Shown here: one piece after another, positions 42,340-50,186 of the stretch
Layout: every line of letters begins with the position of its first letter
How positions within the stretch are numbered: position 1 is the stretch's first letter
Translations under genes and position numbers: made by a program
Notes under the pieces: generated by a model
What the model was told of the DNA's origin: nothing
What the model saw: only the letters and a program-made list of their open reading frames with translations
Database searches by the model: none
From: Novosphingobium sp. MD-1
Lineage (GTDB): Bacteria; Pseudomonadota; Alphaproteobacteria; Sphingomonadales; Sphingomonadaceae
Length of the DNA: 64,000 nucleotides
Assembly (NCBI RefSeq): GCF_001014975.1
Contig: NZ_BBXA01000002.1
Location: 1-64,000 of the forward strand
Reading direction: 5' to 3'

Positions 42340-43590
42340 TCAGTGTACGCTCCCCGGGTGTGGAGAAGGGGCAGGGGCTGTCGTCGCCGTATGGGAGCCA
42401 TGCGGAGCGGAGGCGGGCAGGGGATCGCCCAGGCGCCATGCGCGATGCGTGACACCGATGGTCTTCATCAGCACGGCAACCGCATCGTCATAGGCGGGAT
42501 CGGGCAGGCTCCGCGCGAGATGGATCGCCGTGGCCTCGCTCCCGGTATCGGTCAGCGTCAGGCTCGCGATCGGCGTGCCGGACACGAGGTTGTAGCGCAA
42601 CCCCTTCACGAACCGGCGCCGGTCGCTCACCGCTTTGGTCACCAGCGCCAGATCCTCGACACTCTCGTAGGGCAACCACGCACGCGACACCGGCATCACC
42701 GCGCTCTCGATCAGCTGCGGCAGCCCGGACGGACTGATCGCGAAACTCGCCGCGATTATCAGGTGCCCCTCGCGCTCGTCCGAGCGCCATAGCTCCTCTT
42801 CCACCGCGAAACGCTTGTGAAAGCGCCGCGCCATGTCCTCGTCCATCAGGAAGGGCCAGTCCGGCAGATGCCGGATCATGATCTTCTCGCCATAACGCGC
42901 GGGCTCGATACCCTTGACCTCGTCGATCAGGATCATGATCGCGTCCTTCGACGCCCGCGCCGGCTGCAGCACGCCAAGGCGGCGGCCCGCGATCGCGTCC
43001 CGATCGTCGAGACGGAATGTCTCGGGCACGTAGAGCACGTCCCCCAGCGCCATGCCCCGCGCCTTGCAGCCGTGGGCGGCCTGCAGCAGCTGGCGGCGCA
43101 CGATGTACCAGTTGCGCTTGCCCGCCATCCGGGGATGCCAGTGGGTGAGCTGCGCCCGGTCCCACAGGTAATGCAACAGGCCCCGGATTGTCAGGCGCTG
43201 CCCGGTCGCCTTCACGTCCGGCTTGTCGTTGGTCAGCGCCGCCGGCGCGGCGCGCGCGGCTCCGCGCGACAGCGGGAACGCGAACCGCAAGGTGATCTCG
43301 CCGGTTTCCGCATCGTCGAGGATGGCGCTGCCGCGGACCTGGCCGAGCCCGGTCAGGTGATCGGGGGCCTCGTAGTGATCGCAATGCGGCGCGTGCAACG
43401 CGCCGGTCCCCGGCCAGCGCGCCAGCACATGCTGGTCATGGCGCCGGGTGATGTAGAGATCGAGATCGGCATCGCGCCGGCACAGGCAGCGCACGCGCTC
43501 CTTCTGCGCATAGGCGTGGGCGAGCATGGCCTCGAAGCCCTGCTCGCCTTCCGCCATTTCCCGATCGGTTATGTAGTAGCGCTGCGTCAC
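42340..43590 (-). CDS. DUF1173-family protein
   Basis: A 416-residue protein; the GTG at 43590 with GGAGG four bases upstream overlaps the preceding stop (GTGA) and is taken as start. The pattern CLCRRDADLDLYITRRHDQH, ARWPGTGALHAPHCDHYEA near the N-terminus matches DUF1173. The Cys/His content suggests metal binding. Members occur on large plasmids of alphaproteobacteria and have no known function. Confidence 0.8.
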   Translation of the reverse strand: MTQRYYITDREMAEGEQGFEAMLAHAYAQKERVRCLCRRDADLDLYITRRHDQHVLARWPGTGALHAPHCDHYEAPDHLTGLGQVRGSAILDDAETGEITLRFAFPLSRGAARAAPAALTNDKPDVKATGQRLTIRGLLHYLWDRAQLTHWHPRMAGKRNWYIVRRQLLQAAHGCKARGMALGDVLYVPETFRLDDRDAIAGRRLGVLQPARASKDAIMILIDEVKGIEPARYGEKIMIRHLPDWPFLMDEDMARRFHKRFAVEEELWRSDEREGHLIIAASFAISPSGLPQLIESAVMPVSRAWLPYESVEDLALVTKAVSDRRRFVKGLRYNLVSGTPIASLTLTDTGSEATAIHLARSLPDPAYDDAVAVLMKTIGVTHRAWRLGDPLPASAPHGSHTATTAPAPSPHPGSVH

Positions 43591-44084
43591 ACGCCCTCCG
43601 CGATGCCCTGCCACTGTGGACCCAGATCGAAGGTCTGGTCGAACAGCCCGAGTGGGCCATCGGCTCGGTCGCTGACGTAGGGCTCGGGTTCCTTCGTCAC
43701 CGGACGCCCGGCCTTGCGGGCGGCCTCCCACTGGTCGTCCCGTGCGCGTAGCAGGGCGACGAGCCATCGCAGGTCGGTGGCGATCGCGAACGTATGGCGG
43801 CCCGCCAGCGTGTACCACAGGCAGCGCTGGTAATCGTTGCGATCGTCGCCGAGGATCTCGGCCAGTTCGCGCTTGCCATCGGGATCGCCCGCAAGCAGCC
43901 GGTCGATAGTGCAGCACAGGGCATAGGCCTCGACGAGCGCGGCCTGCGGATCGACGCCCACGCTGGCGCCGGCGAGCGCTCGCCGTTCCCAGCAGGTGTC
44001 CGGATCGTCGCGGACCTCGATCAGGCCGAGATCGATGTTGAGGTTGTGAAGCCAGTCGTGTGTCATTGCCAATATCCCTGTCAT
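43587..44084 (-). CDS. Unknown protein coupled to the DUF1173 gene
   Basis: A 165-residue acidic protein (start ATG 44084, or 44066). It reads THDWLHNLNIDLGLIEVRDDP, then YALCCTIDRLLAGDPDGKRELA and DLRWLVALLRARDDQWEAARK. Mostly helical; no family is recognised. The stop overlaps the DUF1173 start, so the two are translated together. Confidence 0.7.
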   Translation of the reverse strand: MTGILAMTHDWLHNLNIDLGLIEVRDDPDTCWERRALAGASVGVDPQAALVEAYALCCTIDRLLAGDPDGKRELAEILGDDRNDYQRCLWYTLAGRHTFAIATDLRWLVALLRARDDQWEAARKAGRPVTKEPEPYVSDRADGPLGLFDQTFDLGPQWQGIAEGV

Positions 44085-44470
44085 CGGTTGAATCCGCTAC
44101 AAGGCACGCAGGCAAGCCTCTGCCGCGCACCAAAGCGGATGGTGTGATCGGTGTTCCGGAATGCTGGCGAGGCGTCGCTCGCCGATGACTGGCCGAAGGC
44201 CCTGGCTCTGAGATGATACCCGAAGGGGACAGTTTCCGCCGGCTAGCGACGGATGTTTGTTCCCTACCTGTACCGAATAGGGCGGGCAAGCCGCAGCGTG
44301 GCCGCGCAACCGGAATGGATTGGAAATCGGGAGGCGAAGGGCTGCTTTCGCCCGCTACGAACGGGCGAGAGCAGTCGCCCCAGTTTTGGGTGAGTGACTG
44401 ATCGATAGTTCGCATCGCCCCCCGTGCGAAGCGCCTTGCGTGTCCACATTCTTCCACTATATTGAGACGA
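44085..44470. other. Intergenic region without a recognised gene
   Basis: 386 bases between divergent genes. A 70-codon minus-strand frame and a 62-codon plus-strand frame are present but show no family features. The region probably holds promoters for both sides; no clear motif was found. Confidence 0.45.
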
Positions 44471-44482
44471 GTGAACAAGCCC

Positions 44483-44728
44483 ATGACCCTCAATGTCCGC
44501 ATCGGCGGAGCGCTGAGCGATTTCGTCGCCACCAATGTCGGCGACCAGGGTGCCTATGAGAATGTCAGCGAATATGTCCGCGACCTGATCCGCCGCGACA
44601 AGGAGCGAACCGAAGCCGAGCAATTCGACCGGCTCAAAGCTGAGCTGACCCGGGCTTTCGCCGCGCCCCAATCCAGCTATGCGCCGCTCGATGCGGACGC
44701 GGTGATCACGCGCAACCGTCGGGGCTGA
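44483..44728 (+). CDS. parD: ParD-type antitoxin (ribbon-helix-helix)
   Basis: An 81-residue antitoxin from ATG 44483 (a GTG at 44471 is possible). The pattern TLNVRIGGALSDFVATNVG then YENVSEYVRDLIRRD is the CopG/ParD ribbon-helix-helix, followed by an acidic tail that wraps the toxin. The toxin gene begins 1 base after its stop. Confidence 0.88.
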   Translation: MTLNVRIGGALSDFVATNVGDQGAYENVSEYVRDLIRRDKERTEAEQFDRLKAELTRAFAAPQSSYAPLDADAVITRNRRG

Positions 44729-44729
44729 C

Positions 44730-45044
44730 ATGACCGGCTTCACGGTCTCCGCGATAGCCGGACAACGCCTCGACGAAATCTACGCCTATACTCGCGACAC
44801 CTGGGGGGAAGCGCAGGCGGAAACCTATGTGCGGGGGCTCTTCGGGTGCTTCGACCGTATCGTGCGCCGCGATCAGGTCTGGCGCGCGATACCGGCCGAG
44901 TTTGGTGTGGACGGCTTCTACTGCCGGCACGCGCATCACTACATATATTGGCGCCAGTTCGCCGATGGCACGGTCGGCATCGCGACGATCCTGCACGAGC
45001 GAATGCACCAGATGGATCGCTTCCGCGAGGACAGTGCGCCCTGA
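44730..45044 (+). CDS. parE: ParE-type toxin
   Basis: A 104-residue RelE/ParE-superfamily toxin. It shows the ParE layout: AGQRLDEIYAYTRDTWGEAQA, then an internal IPAEFGVDGFYCRHAHHYIYW and a final IATILHERMHQMDRF. ParE toxins inhibit gyrase. With parD it forms the second toxin-antitoxin pair in the window after higBA. Confidence 0.92.
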   Translation: MTGFTVSAIAGQRLDEIYAYTRDTWGEAQAETYVRGLFGCFDRIVRRDQVWRAIPAEFGVDGFYCRHAHHYIYWRQFADGTVGIATILHERMHQMDRFREDSAP

Positions 45045-45281
45045 TCAACCGCCCGATGGAACGGCTATCGCCGCGACACCGGACGTTTGGGCCCTTGGTC
45101 AGGGCATCGGAACCGGCCATACATTCATCTGGCTGCTGTAATGCCGAAAGACTTGGGCTGGGACTTTACTGCCGTTTGCAAACCCGGTGGCGAGGGTCGG
45201 CTTCCGGCAGAGGCAGACACAAATAATGTGCCGCCAACGACTGCGGCGAACTCGACGGACTACGCGACGAGGATAGGAGGG

Positions 45282-46199
45282 TTACTCGTCTGAGGCTGAC
45301 TCTTGGGTGGCCTCATCTGCTATCCGATATTTCTCTGCCATGCTCTGTGTGACGGAGAAGCGCGGCAGACCACCGAAATTCGCTTTGATGAATTGTCCAG
45401 CCTTTGGCGTCTTCGCCCCCACGAAGTTCTGAGCATGGCCGACGGTAGCCCGGTTCTGTGTGAGAATGAGTTCCCGCTGTGGCCGCGCCACAAGCCGATC
45501 GGCAAATGATTTCGTGCCAGCAGCCACAAACCAAACGTCTGGAGCAATTGGTAGCCCGATATAAGATGATGGATCGCCAAGCCAAGCTGCCTTTCTTGGC
45601 ACATCGAGAGGCCAATCCGAAATCCAGAGTTCTCTCGAATTTGAGGTCTTTAGTACGCGCCAATGCATGTTGATTAGCGTCGATCCACGTTCGTGATCGT
45701 CGATTGCGTGCCTCAGTATTTTCATCTGCAGGTCTTGAACAGCAACCGGAGGAAGCTCCTCGCCTTCGCCATCGGCCTCCATGAGTGGGCGAGCCCGTTC
45801 AGCTTGGAGCGCTACGGCCTCGCGTAAGCCGAGTATGTCGAGCGGGGTCCGGAAGATCAGCGACATGATAAACCGTGCCCACTCGGTGCATTCTTGGTCG
45901 CTCAGAGCATCGACTTCACCCCGAAGCAGGCGCGCATGAACATTGGCCGCAGCGTTATCGATTCGCTGCATGAAGATCGTTTCCATTTGCTGCGCATGCT
46001 CGGAAGGAAACCCCTCGGTTTTGTAGAGATCACGGCCGAAGCAGACGCCTTTTGGTGACTTTGGCTCGCAATGAACGTCGCCGCGCCAATCTCGATAATA
46101 GCGAAGCAACTCACCACCCGTTGCCCATTCGTCCAACAAAAACTGTGGGATAAAATGGTGGCGCCACGGCGGATTCTGTATCTTCGATTGCATGTCCAT
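45282..46199 (-). CDS. DUF4238-family protein
   Basis: A 305-residue protein (start 46199, or ATG 46193). The N-terminal signature WRHHFIPQFLLDEWATGG is that of DUF4238; further segments include VCFGRDLYKTEGFPSEHAQQ and a central helical region. The catalytic activity is unknown. GC content and codon use are lower and more relaxed than in the flanking plasmid genes, a sign of acquisition. It is transcribed in the same direction as the metallopeptidase gene upstream. Confidence 0.82.
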   Translation of the reverse strand: MDMQSKIQNPPWRHHFIPQFLLDEWATGGELLRYYRDWRGDVHCEPKSPKGVCFGRDLYKTEGFPSEHAQQMETIFMQRIDNAAANVHARLLRGEVDALSDQECTEWARFIMSLIFRTPLDILGLREAVALQAERARPLMEADGEGEELPPVAVQDLQMKILRHAIDDHERGSTLINMHWRVLKTSNSRELWISDWPLDVPRKAAWLGDPSSYIGLPIAPDVWFVAAGTKSFADRLVARPQRELILTQNRATVGHAQNFVGAKTPKAGQFIKANFGGLPRFSVTQSMAEKYRIADEATQESASDE

Positions 46200-46438
46200 T
46201 GGCTCTCGTTGTTTACCTGCCGTTGTAGCATGCAGCTTGAGCCTCTTGGGATTCGGCTGCTGTCCGGCCTCTGGGCACTTAGGACCAATTTAGCCATGAG
46301 CACTTTCAGGCCTCGGCTGCGGAATGGCAAGAGTTGGTCAAAATTGACCGTTGCTCGCTTACAAACCGGGCCTATGGCGACCGGATTAGAAGGTGGGCTT
46401 GTCGGCCTTCGCCCTTCGGAATTGATCCGAGCGAGCCG

Positions 46439-47125
46439 CTACCACGAATTCAGCGCATACCCGACCCTCTGCTCCAAGAAGTCGAACCAATTGTTCATGT
46501 CAGGAGTGCCGGTGCCACGAGTGCCAAGACGTTTTTCAATGCGGATGAACGCTTCGCCCGGAATGCCGGTTTGCAGAGAAAGGGTTTTGTTAGGTGTGCG
46601 TCCTTGAAGGGTTTCATACAGCCAATACTCGAAGGCAATTTGCTCGGCATGGGCTTCGAATTCCAATGGGCAGCCGTAGTATGCTCCGAGCCACTCATCA
46701 CTATGTGCCGAAGGCATTCTAGTATTTTGCCAGTTCCGTTGACTGCTTGCGGCCGCATCAGATGCTAGTCTATCGTGTTTTCGCTGAGCCATGTGAGTCA
46801 TCTCGTGGCACAAAGCACCGCCGACAATGACGACGATGTCGTTTTGTGAGTAGCCAGCAGCCGCTTTGCCGTCACCGATCTCCAGCCCGACGCCCGTATT
46901 TCCAGACCACGCCTTAATCGCAGTCGGATCATTCCAAGCCATCTTTGCGTAGGAATTAGGCTTGGATGCAGCCTTAAGCGTGAACATGGAAGAAGGGAAG
47001 ATAGAGGGCGTTGTGAGGGTGGCATAGTCGCTGCCAAATTTGAGACTGCTAGCTACGGCATCCTTGACGATCTCTTCCGCCACCGTTTTAATCGACAGCA
47101 ACTTGGCTTTGGGAGTGATATGCAT
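46439..47125 (-). CDS. Putative HExxH metallopeptidase
   Basis: A 228-residue protein from ATG 47125 (or 47134). The motif GALCHEMTHMAQRKHDR near residue 110 is an HExxH zinc site, and a downstream helix has EFEAHAEQIAFEYWLYE, a possible third ligand region. No signal peptide is seen, so it should be cytoplasmic. The family is not recognised. GC content is low for the window. It stands 240 bases upstream of the DUF4238 gene on the same strand. Confidence 0.72.
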   Translation of the reverse strand: MHITPKAKLLSIKTVAEEIVKDAVASSLKFGSDYATLTTPSIFPSSMFTLKAASKPNSYAKMAWNDPTAIKAWSGNTGVGLEIGDGKAAAGYSQNDIVVIVGGALCHEMTHMAQRKHDRLASDAAASSQRNWQNTRMPSAHSDEWLGAYYGCPLEFEAHAEQIAFEYWLYETLQGRTPNKTLSLQTGIPGEAFIRIEKRLGTRGTGTPDMNNWFDFLEQRVGYALNSW

Positions 47126-47660
47126 ACCGCGCATTACCGCAAAGCACCTGATTTGTCAGCAATATATAAGGTTTTAGACAATCCGGAAGTTTACCAGATT
47201 GGCAATAATTCACCTTATTTAACAGATCGCTGCCTACTGGCGTCTGAGCGTTGGAAACCGTCTGTCCTTTGCGATGTTGAGCAGGGTGTCCAGCCCGCAT
47301 AGGCAACTCCAAGCCTCGCTTACGCTGCCCCGTTAGCCAAAAGCCATGGTCAATAATGCACAGCCGCGGTTCGAAAATCTACGCATATGAAGCGGCCGGT
47401 CGGTAAGTATAAAGCATCCAGAACAAGACTACGGGCGGCATGGCCGATTAGCCCACTGCCAGAAGTCTATCGGGCGACGGACCGGTTTTGGTTGCCTTCT
47501 ACCGGAGGCGAACGCGGCATCGTGGGACAAGTACGAACCCGCTGGCGCGGGAGTGGCGCTTGTTTTGAGGCCTGGCCAGTGATCGGCGGTCTGGGTCTAA
47601 GTTGAGGTCTGGTCCAGGTAGGCAGACGATTGCGGCTCCTTTCAACCAAGGAGTCGTATC
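47126..47660. other. Non-coding stretch at the left flank of the IS91-type element
   Basis: 535 bases with only short frames (60-74 codons) that lack family features. The left boundary of the integrase/IS91 element probably lies in its last part, upstream of 47661, but its end could not be fixed. Confidence 0.45.
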
Positions 47661-48569
47661 ATGACCAATGTTCTGTCTGATGCTCCCGTCACTTCCCTGC
47701 GTCAGCGCATGATCGAAGACATGAACATGCGCCGGTTCACGCGTAAGACCCAGTTTGATTACGTGCGGCATGTCGCGAGGTTCGCTACATATCTTGGGCG
47801 GCCTCCCGATACTGCGACGGCAGAAGAGCTCCGGCAATTCCAGGTCGAACAGCGTGAGGCGGGCATAGGGATCCCGACCATGAACAGCATCGTTTCTGCG
47901 CTGCGTTTCTTCTTCACGCATACCATTGATCGCCCGGATCTGTCCCGCAAGCTCTACACGGTCAAGAATCCGCGCTCCTTGCCCATTGTCCTCAGCCGCG
48001 AAGAGGTCGTGCTTCTCCTCGGCGCGACCAACTGCCTGAAGCACAAGGCTGCACTGTCCGTTGCCTATGGCGCTGGCTTGCGCGCCGCCGAAGTGACGAT
48101 GCTGAAGGTCCGCGATGTCGACAGCAAGCGCATGCTCCTGCGCGTGGAGCGCGGTAAAGGCGGGCGCTATCGCAATGCGCTCCTGCCCGCTGACCTTCTT
48201 GCCCTTTTGCGCGAGTGGTGGACGGTTGGCCGCAAGCAAGGCGTCATGCACGCCGATGGCTGGCTGTTCCCGGGCATGCACTATCTCAAGCCGCTTAGTA
48301 CCAGGCAGCTCCATCGGATCGTTGTCGATGCTGCCGAGGCTGCGGGTATCAAAAAGCGGGTCGGCCCTCACACTCTGCGGCACAGCTTCGCCACGCATCT
48401 GTTGGAAGACGGCGTCGATATTCGGATCATCCAGGCGCTGCTCGGGCATGCGAACCTCGAGACCACCGCTTTCTACACCACGGTCGCAACCCGAACGGTG
48501 CGCGCGGTCATCAGTCCGCTGGACACGTTGACGACGCTGCTCGAGGCGCAGGTGGCTCCTCCCGGCTGA
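47661..48569 (+). CDS. Tyrosine recombinase (phage-integrase family)
   Basis: A 302-residue recombinase. The N-terminal core-binding domain (about residues 12-95) is followed by the catalytic domain with GAGLRAAEVTMLKVRD (first Arg), VGPHTLRHSFATHLLEDG (HxxR), LLGHANLETTAFYT (His and catalytic Tyr). All catalytic residues are present, so it should be active. It is linked to the IS91-type transposase gene. Confidence 0.95.
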   Translation: MTNVLSDAPVTSLRQRMIEDMNMRRFTRKTQFDYVRHVARFATYLGRPPDTATAEELRQFQVEQREAGIGIPTMNSIVSALRFFFTHTIDRPDLSRKLYTVKNPRSLPIVLSREEVVLLLGATNCLKHKAALSVAYGAGLRAAEVTMLKVRDVDSKRMLLRVERGKGGRYRNALLPADLLALLREWWTVGRKQGVMHADGWLFPGMHYLKPLSTRQLHRIVVDAAEAAGIKKRVGPHTLRHSFATHLLEDGVDIRIIQALLGHANLETTAFYTTVATRTVRAVISPLDTLTTLLEAQVAPPG

Positions 48570-48573
48570 GCCG

Positions 48574-49773
48574 GTGCGCGCCTCGCTCGAGGTCGCCGAT
48601 ATCTTCCGTAGCGCCGGGCTCGCGTATCGCGCAGCCCATGCCGGGCATCTCAGCCTTGGCCAGCTCAAGGTCATGACGGCCATCGAGAATTGCCGCACCG
48701 CCGCGCTGGGCGGCCACGTCGAGGCCTGCGACGATTGCGGGCATTGGCAGATCGCCTACAACTCGTGCCGCAACCGGCACTGTCCCAAATGTCAGGGCGC
48801 CGCCGCGCGCACCTGGCTGGCGGCACGCGAAGCTGACCTGTTGCCGGTAGGCTACTTCCACGTGGTGTTCACCGTGCCTGCCGAGATCGCCGACATTGCC
48901 TGGCAGAACAAGGCGGTGGTCTATGATCTGCTGTTCCGCGCTGCTGCGGACACCATGCTGACCATCGCCGCCGATCCCAAGCACCTCGGCGCGCGGGTCG
49001 GGATCACCGCTGTCTTGCACACGTGGGGATCGGCGCTGACCCACCACCCGCATGTGCACATGATCGTACCTGGCGGTGGCATCGCGCTCGACAGCACGCG
49101 ATGGATATCATCGCGCCCCGCGTTCCTACTGCCGGTGCGTGTGCTGGGCGCCTTGTTCCGCCGGCTGTTCCTCACCCGCCTGCTGGCGCTGTTCGACGCC
49201 GGCAAGCTGGGCTTCTTCGGCACCCTGGCTGACCTCGCGACACGCAAGGCCTTCCTGCGGGATCTGTCGCCGATCCGGAAAAAGCGCTGGGTGGTCTATG
49301 CCAAGCCACCCTTCGCCGGACCGCAGGCCGTGTTGGCCTATCTCTCGCGCTACACCCACCGCGTTGCCATCTCGAACCGGCGGCTCATCGGCTTCGACGA
49401 GACCGGCGTGACGTTCCGATACAAGGACTATCGCCGCGATGGCACCGAACGCCAGCAGGTCATGACGCTGGCCACCGACGAGTTCATCCGCCGCTTCCTG
49501 ATCCACGTCCTGCCGCGCGGCTTCCACCGCATCCGGCACTATGGCCTGCTCGCCAGTTCAACGCACAAAGAAGCCATGGTGCTGGCCCGCAAACTGCTGG
49601 GCGTCGCCGCGCCGCTTGAGGAGACCGACACCGAACCCGACGAACCGCCCGATCACCGGCCGCCATGCCCTTGCTGCGGCGGGCATATGACCATCATTGA
49701 GGCCTTCACCCGCTGGTGCCAACCGCGCGGGCCACCCGCGCCAGCGCCGCCCGCCCGGAGAAACACGTCATGA
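48574..49773 (+). CDS. IS91-family HUH transposase
   Basis: A 399-residue rolling-circle transposase with GTG start. The N-terminal zinc finger reads CDDCGHWQIAYNSCRNRHCPKC. The HUH motif is HHPHVHMIVPGG (about residue 155) and the catalytic Tyr lies in YLSRYTHRVAISNRRL (about residue 250). The C-terminal end has another CxxC (CPCCGGH). Complete by length for the family. Confidence 0.95.
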   Translation: MRASLEVADIFRSAGLAYRAAHAGHLSLGQLKVMTAIENCRTAALGGHVEACDDCGHWQIAYNSCRNRHCPKCQGAAARTWLAAREADLLPVGYFHVVFTVPAEIADIAWQNKAVVYDLLFRAAADTMLTIAADPKHLGARVGITAVLHTWGSALTHHPHVHMIVPGGGIALDSTRWISSRPAFLLPVRVLGALFRRLFLTRLLALFDAGKLGFFGTLADLATRKAFLRDLSPIRKKRWVVYAKPPFAGPQAVLAYLSRYTHRVAISNRRLIGFDETGVTFRYKDYRRDGTERQQVMTLATDEFIRRFLIHVLPRGFHRIRHYGLLASSTHKEAMVLARKLLGVAAPLEETDTEPDEPPDHRPPCPCCGGHMTIIEAFTRWCQPRGPPAPAPPARRNTS

Positions 49774-50186
49774 CCCGGCATGGCTTACCCCGCATGATGG
49801 CCGCGGACACTGCGACCCGGCCCATGGGTGTAGGTGTGCCAACGCCGCCAGCACCGTCAAAATTGCGCTCGTTGCCAGCAGGATCAGCGGCGCTACGAGC
49901 ACAATGGCCAACTGACTTCTATGCTGTTCCGCCCGTCACGGGCTGGCCGGTAGGCTCGCTTCAGTCACCCCAATCCACACCAATGTCCTTTTACCCATAG
50001 ACCTGTGCGAGCCTCACTGCGGGTCGTACTTGTAAGACTTTCGTACGCCTGCCGGCGCCCGAAACCCTTCGACGAAGCCGTCGTTCCCGCTTCGCGACGC
50101 AAATTGCGGTTCTGGGCGAAAGCAGACGCTCCGCCTCGCACGGATGTTGTGCTCGAATGACTGAACCAACAGCCGACTGCCGGCTT
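49774..50186. other. Non-coding stretch after the IS91-type transposase
   Basis: 413 bases without an accepted gene; a 94-codon frame has no family features. It should contain the right end of the element. The convergent SEC-C gene ends at its far side. Confidence 0.45.

Larger units (their letters stand above)
47661..49773 (+). mobile_element. IS91-type element with tyrosine recombinase gene
   Basis: Two co-oriented genes, a tyrosine recombinase and an HUH transposase 4 bases apart, form the known int-tnp arrangement of an IS91 subgroup. Coordinates are the coding extent; the true ends (oriIS, terIS) lie outside and were not identified. It separates the DUF4238/metallopeptidase pair from the SEC-C nuclease pair. 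Confidence 0.8.

Noticed and set aside
42153..42452. 99-codon plus-strand frame overlapping the DUF1173 gene end
   Set aside because: It overlaps a recognised gene by more than 100 bases; the alternative frame ending at 42334 fits the convergent layout better.
44085..44470. tRNA or small RNA gene in the empty stretch
   Set aside because: No cloverleaf-like arms, CCA end or strong terminator could be seen.
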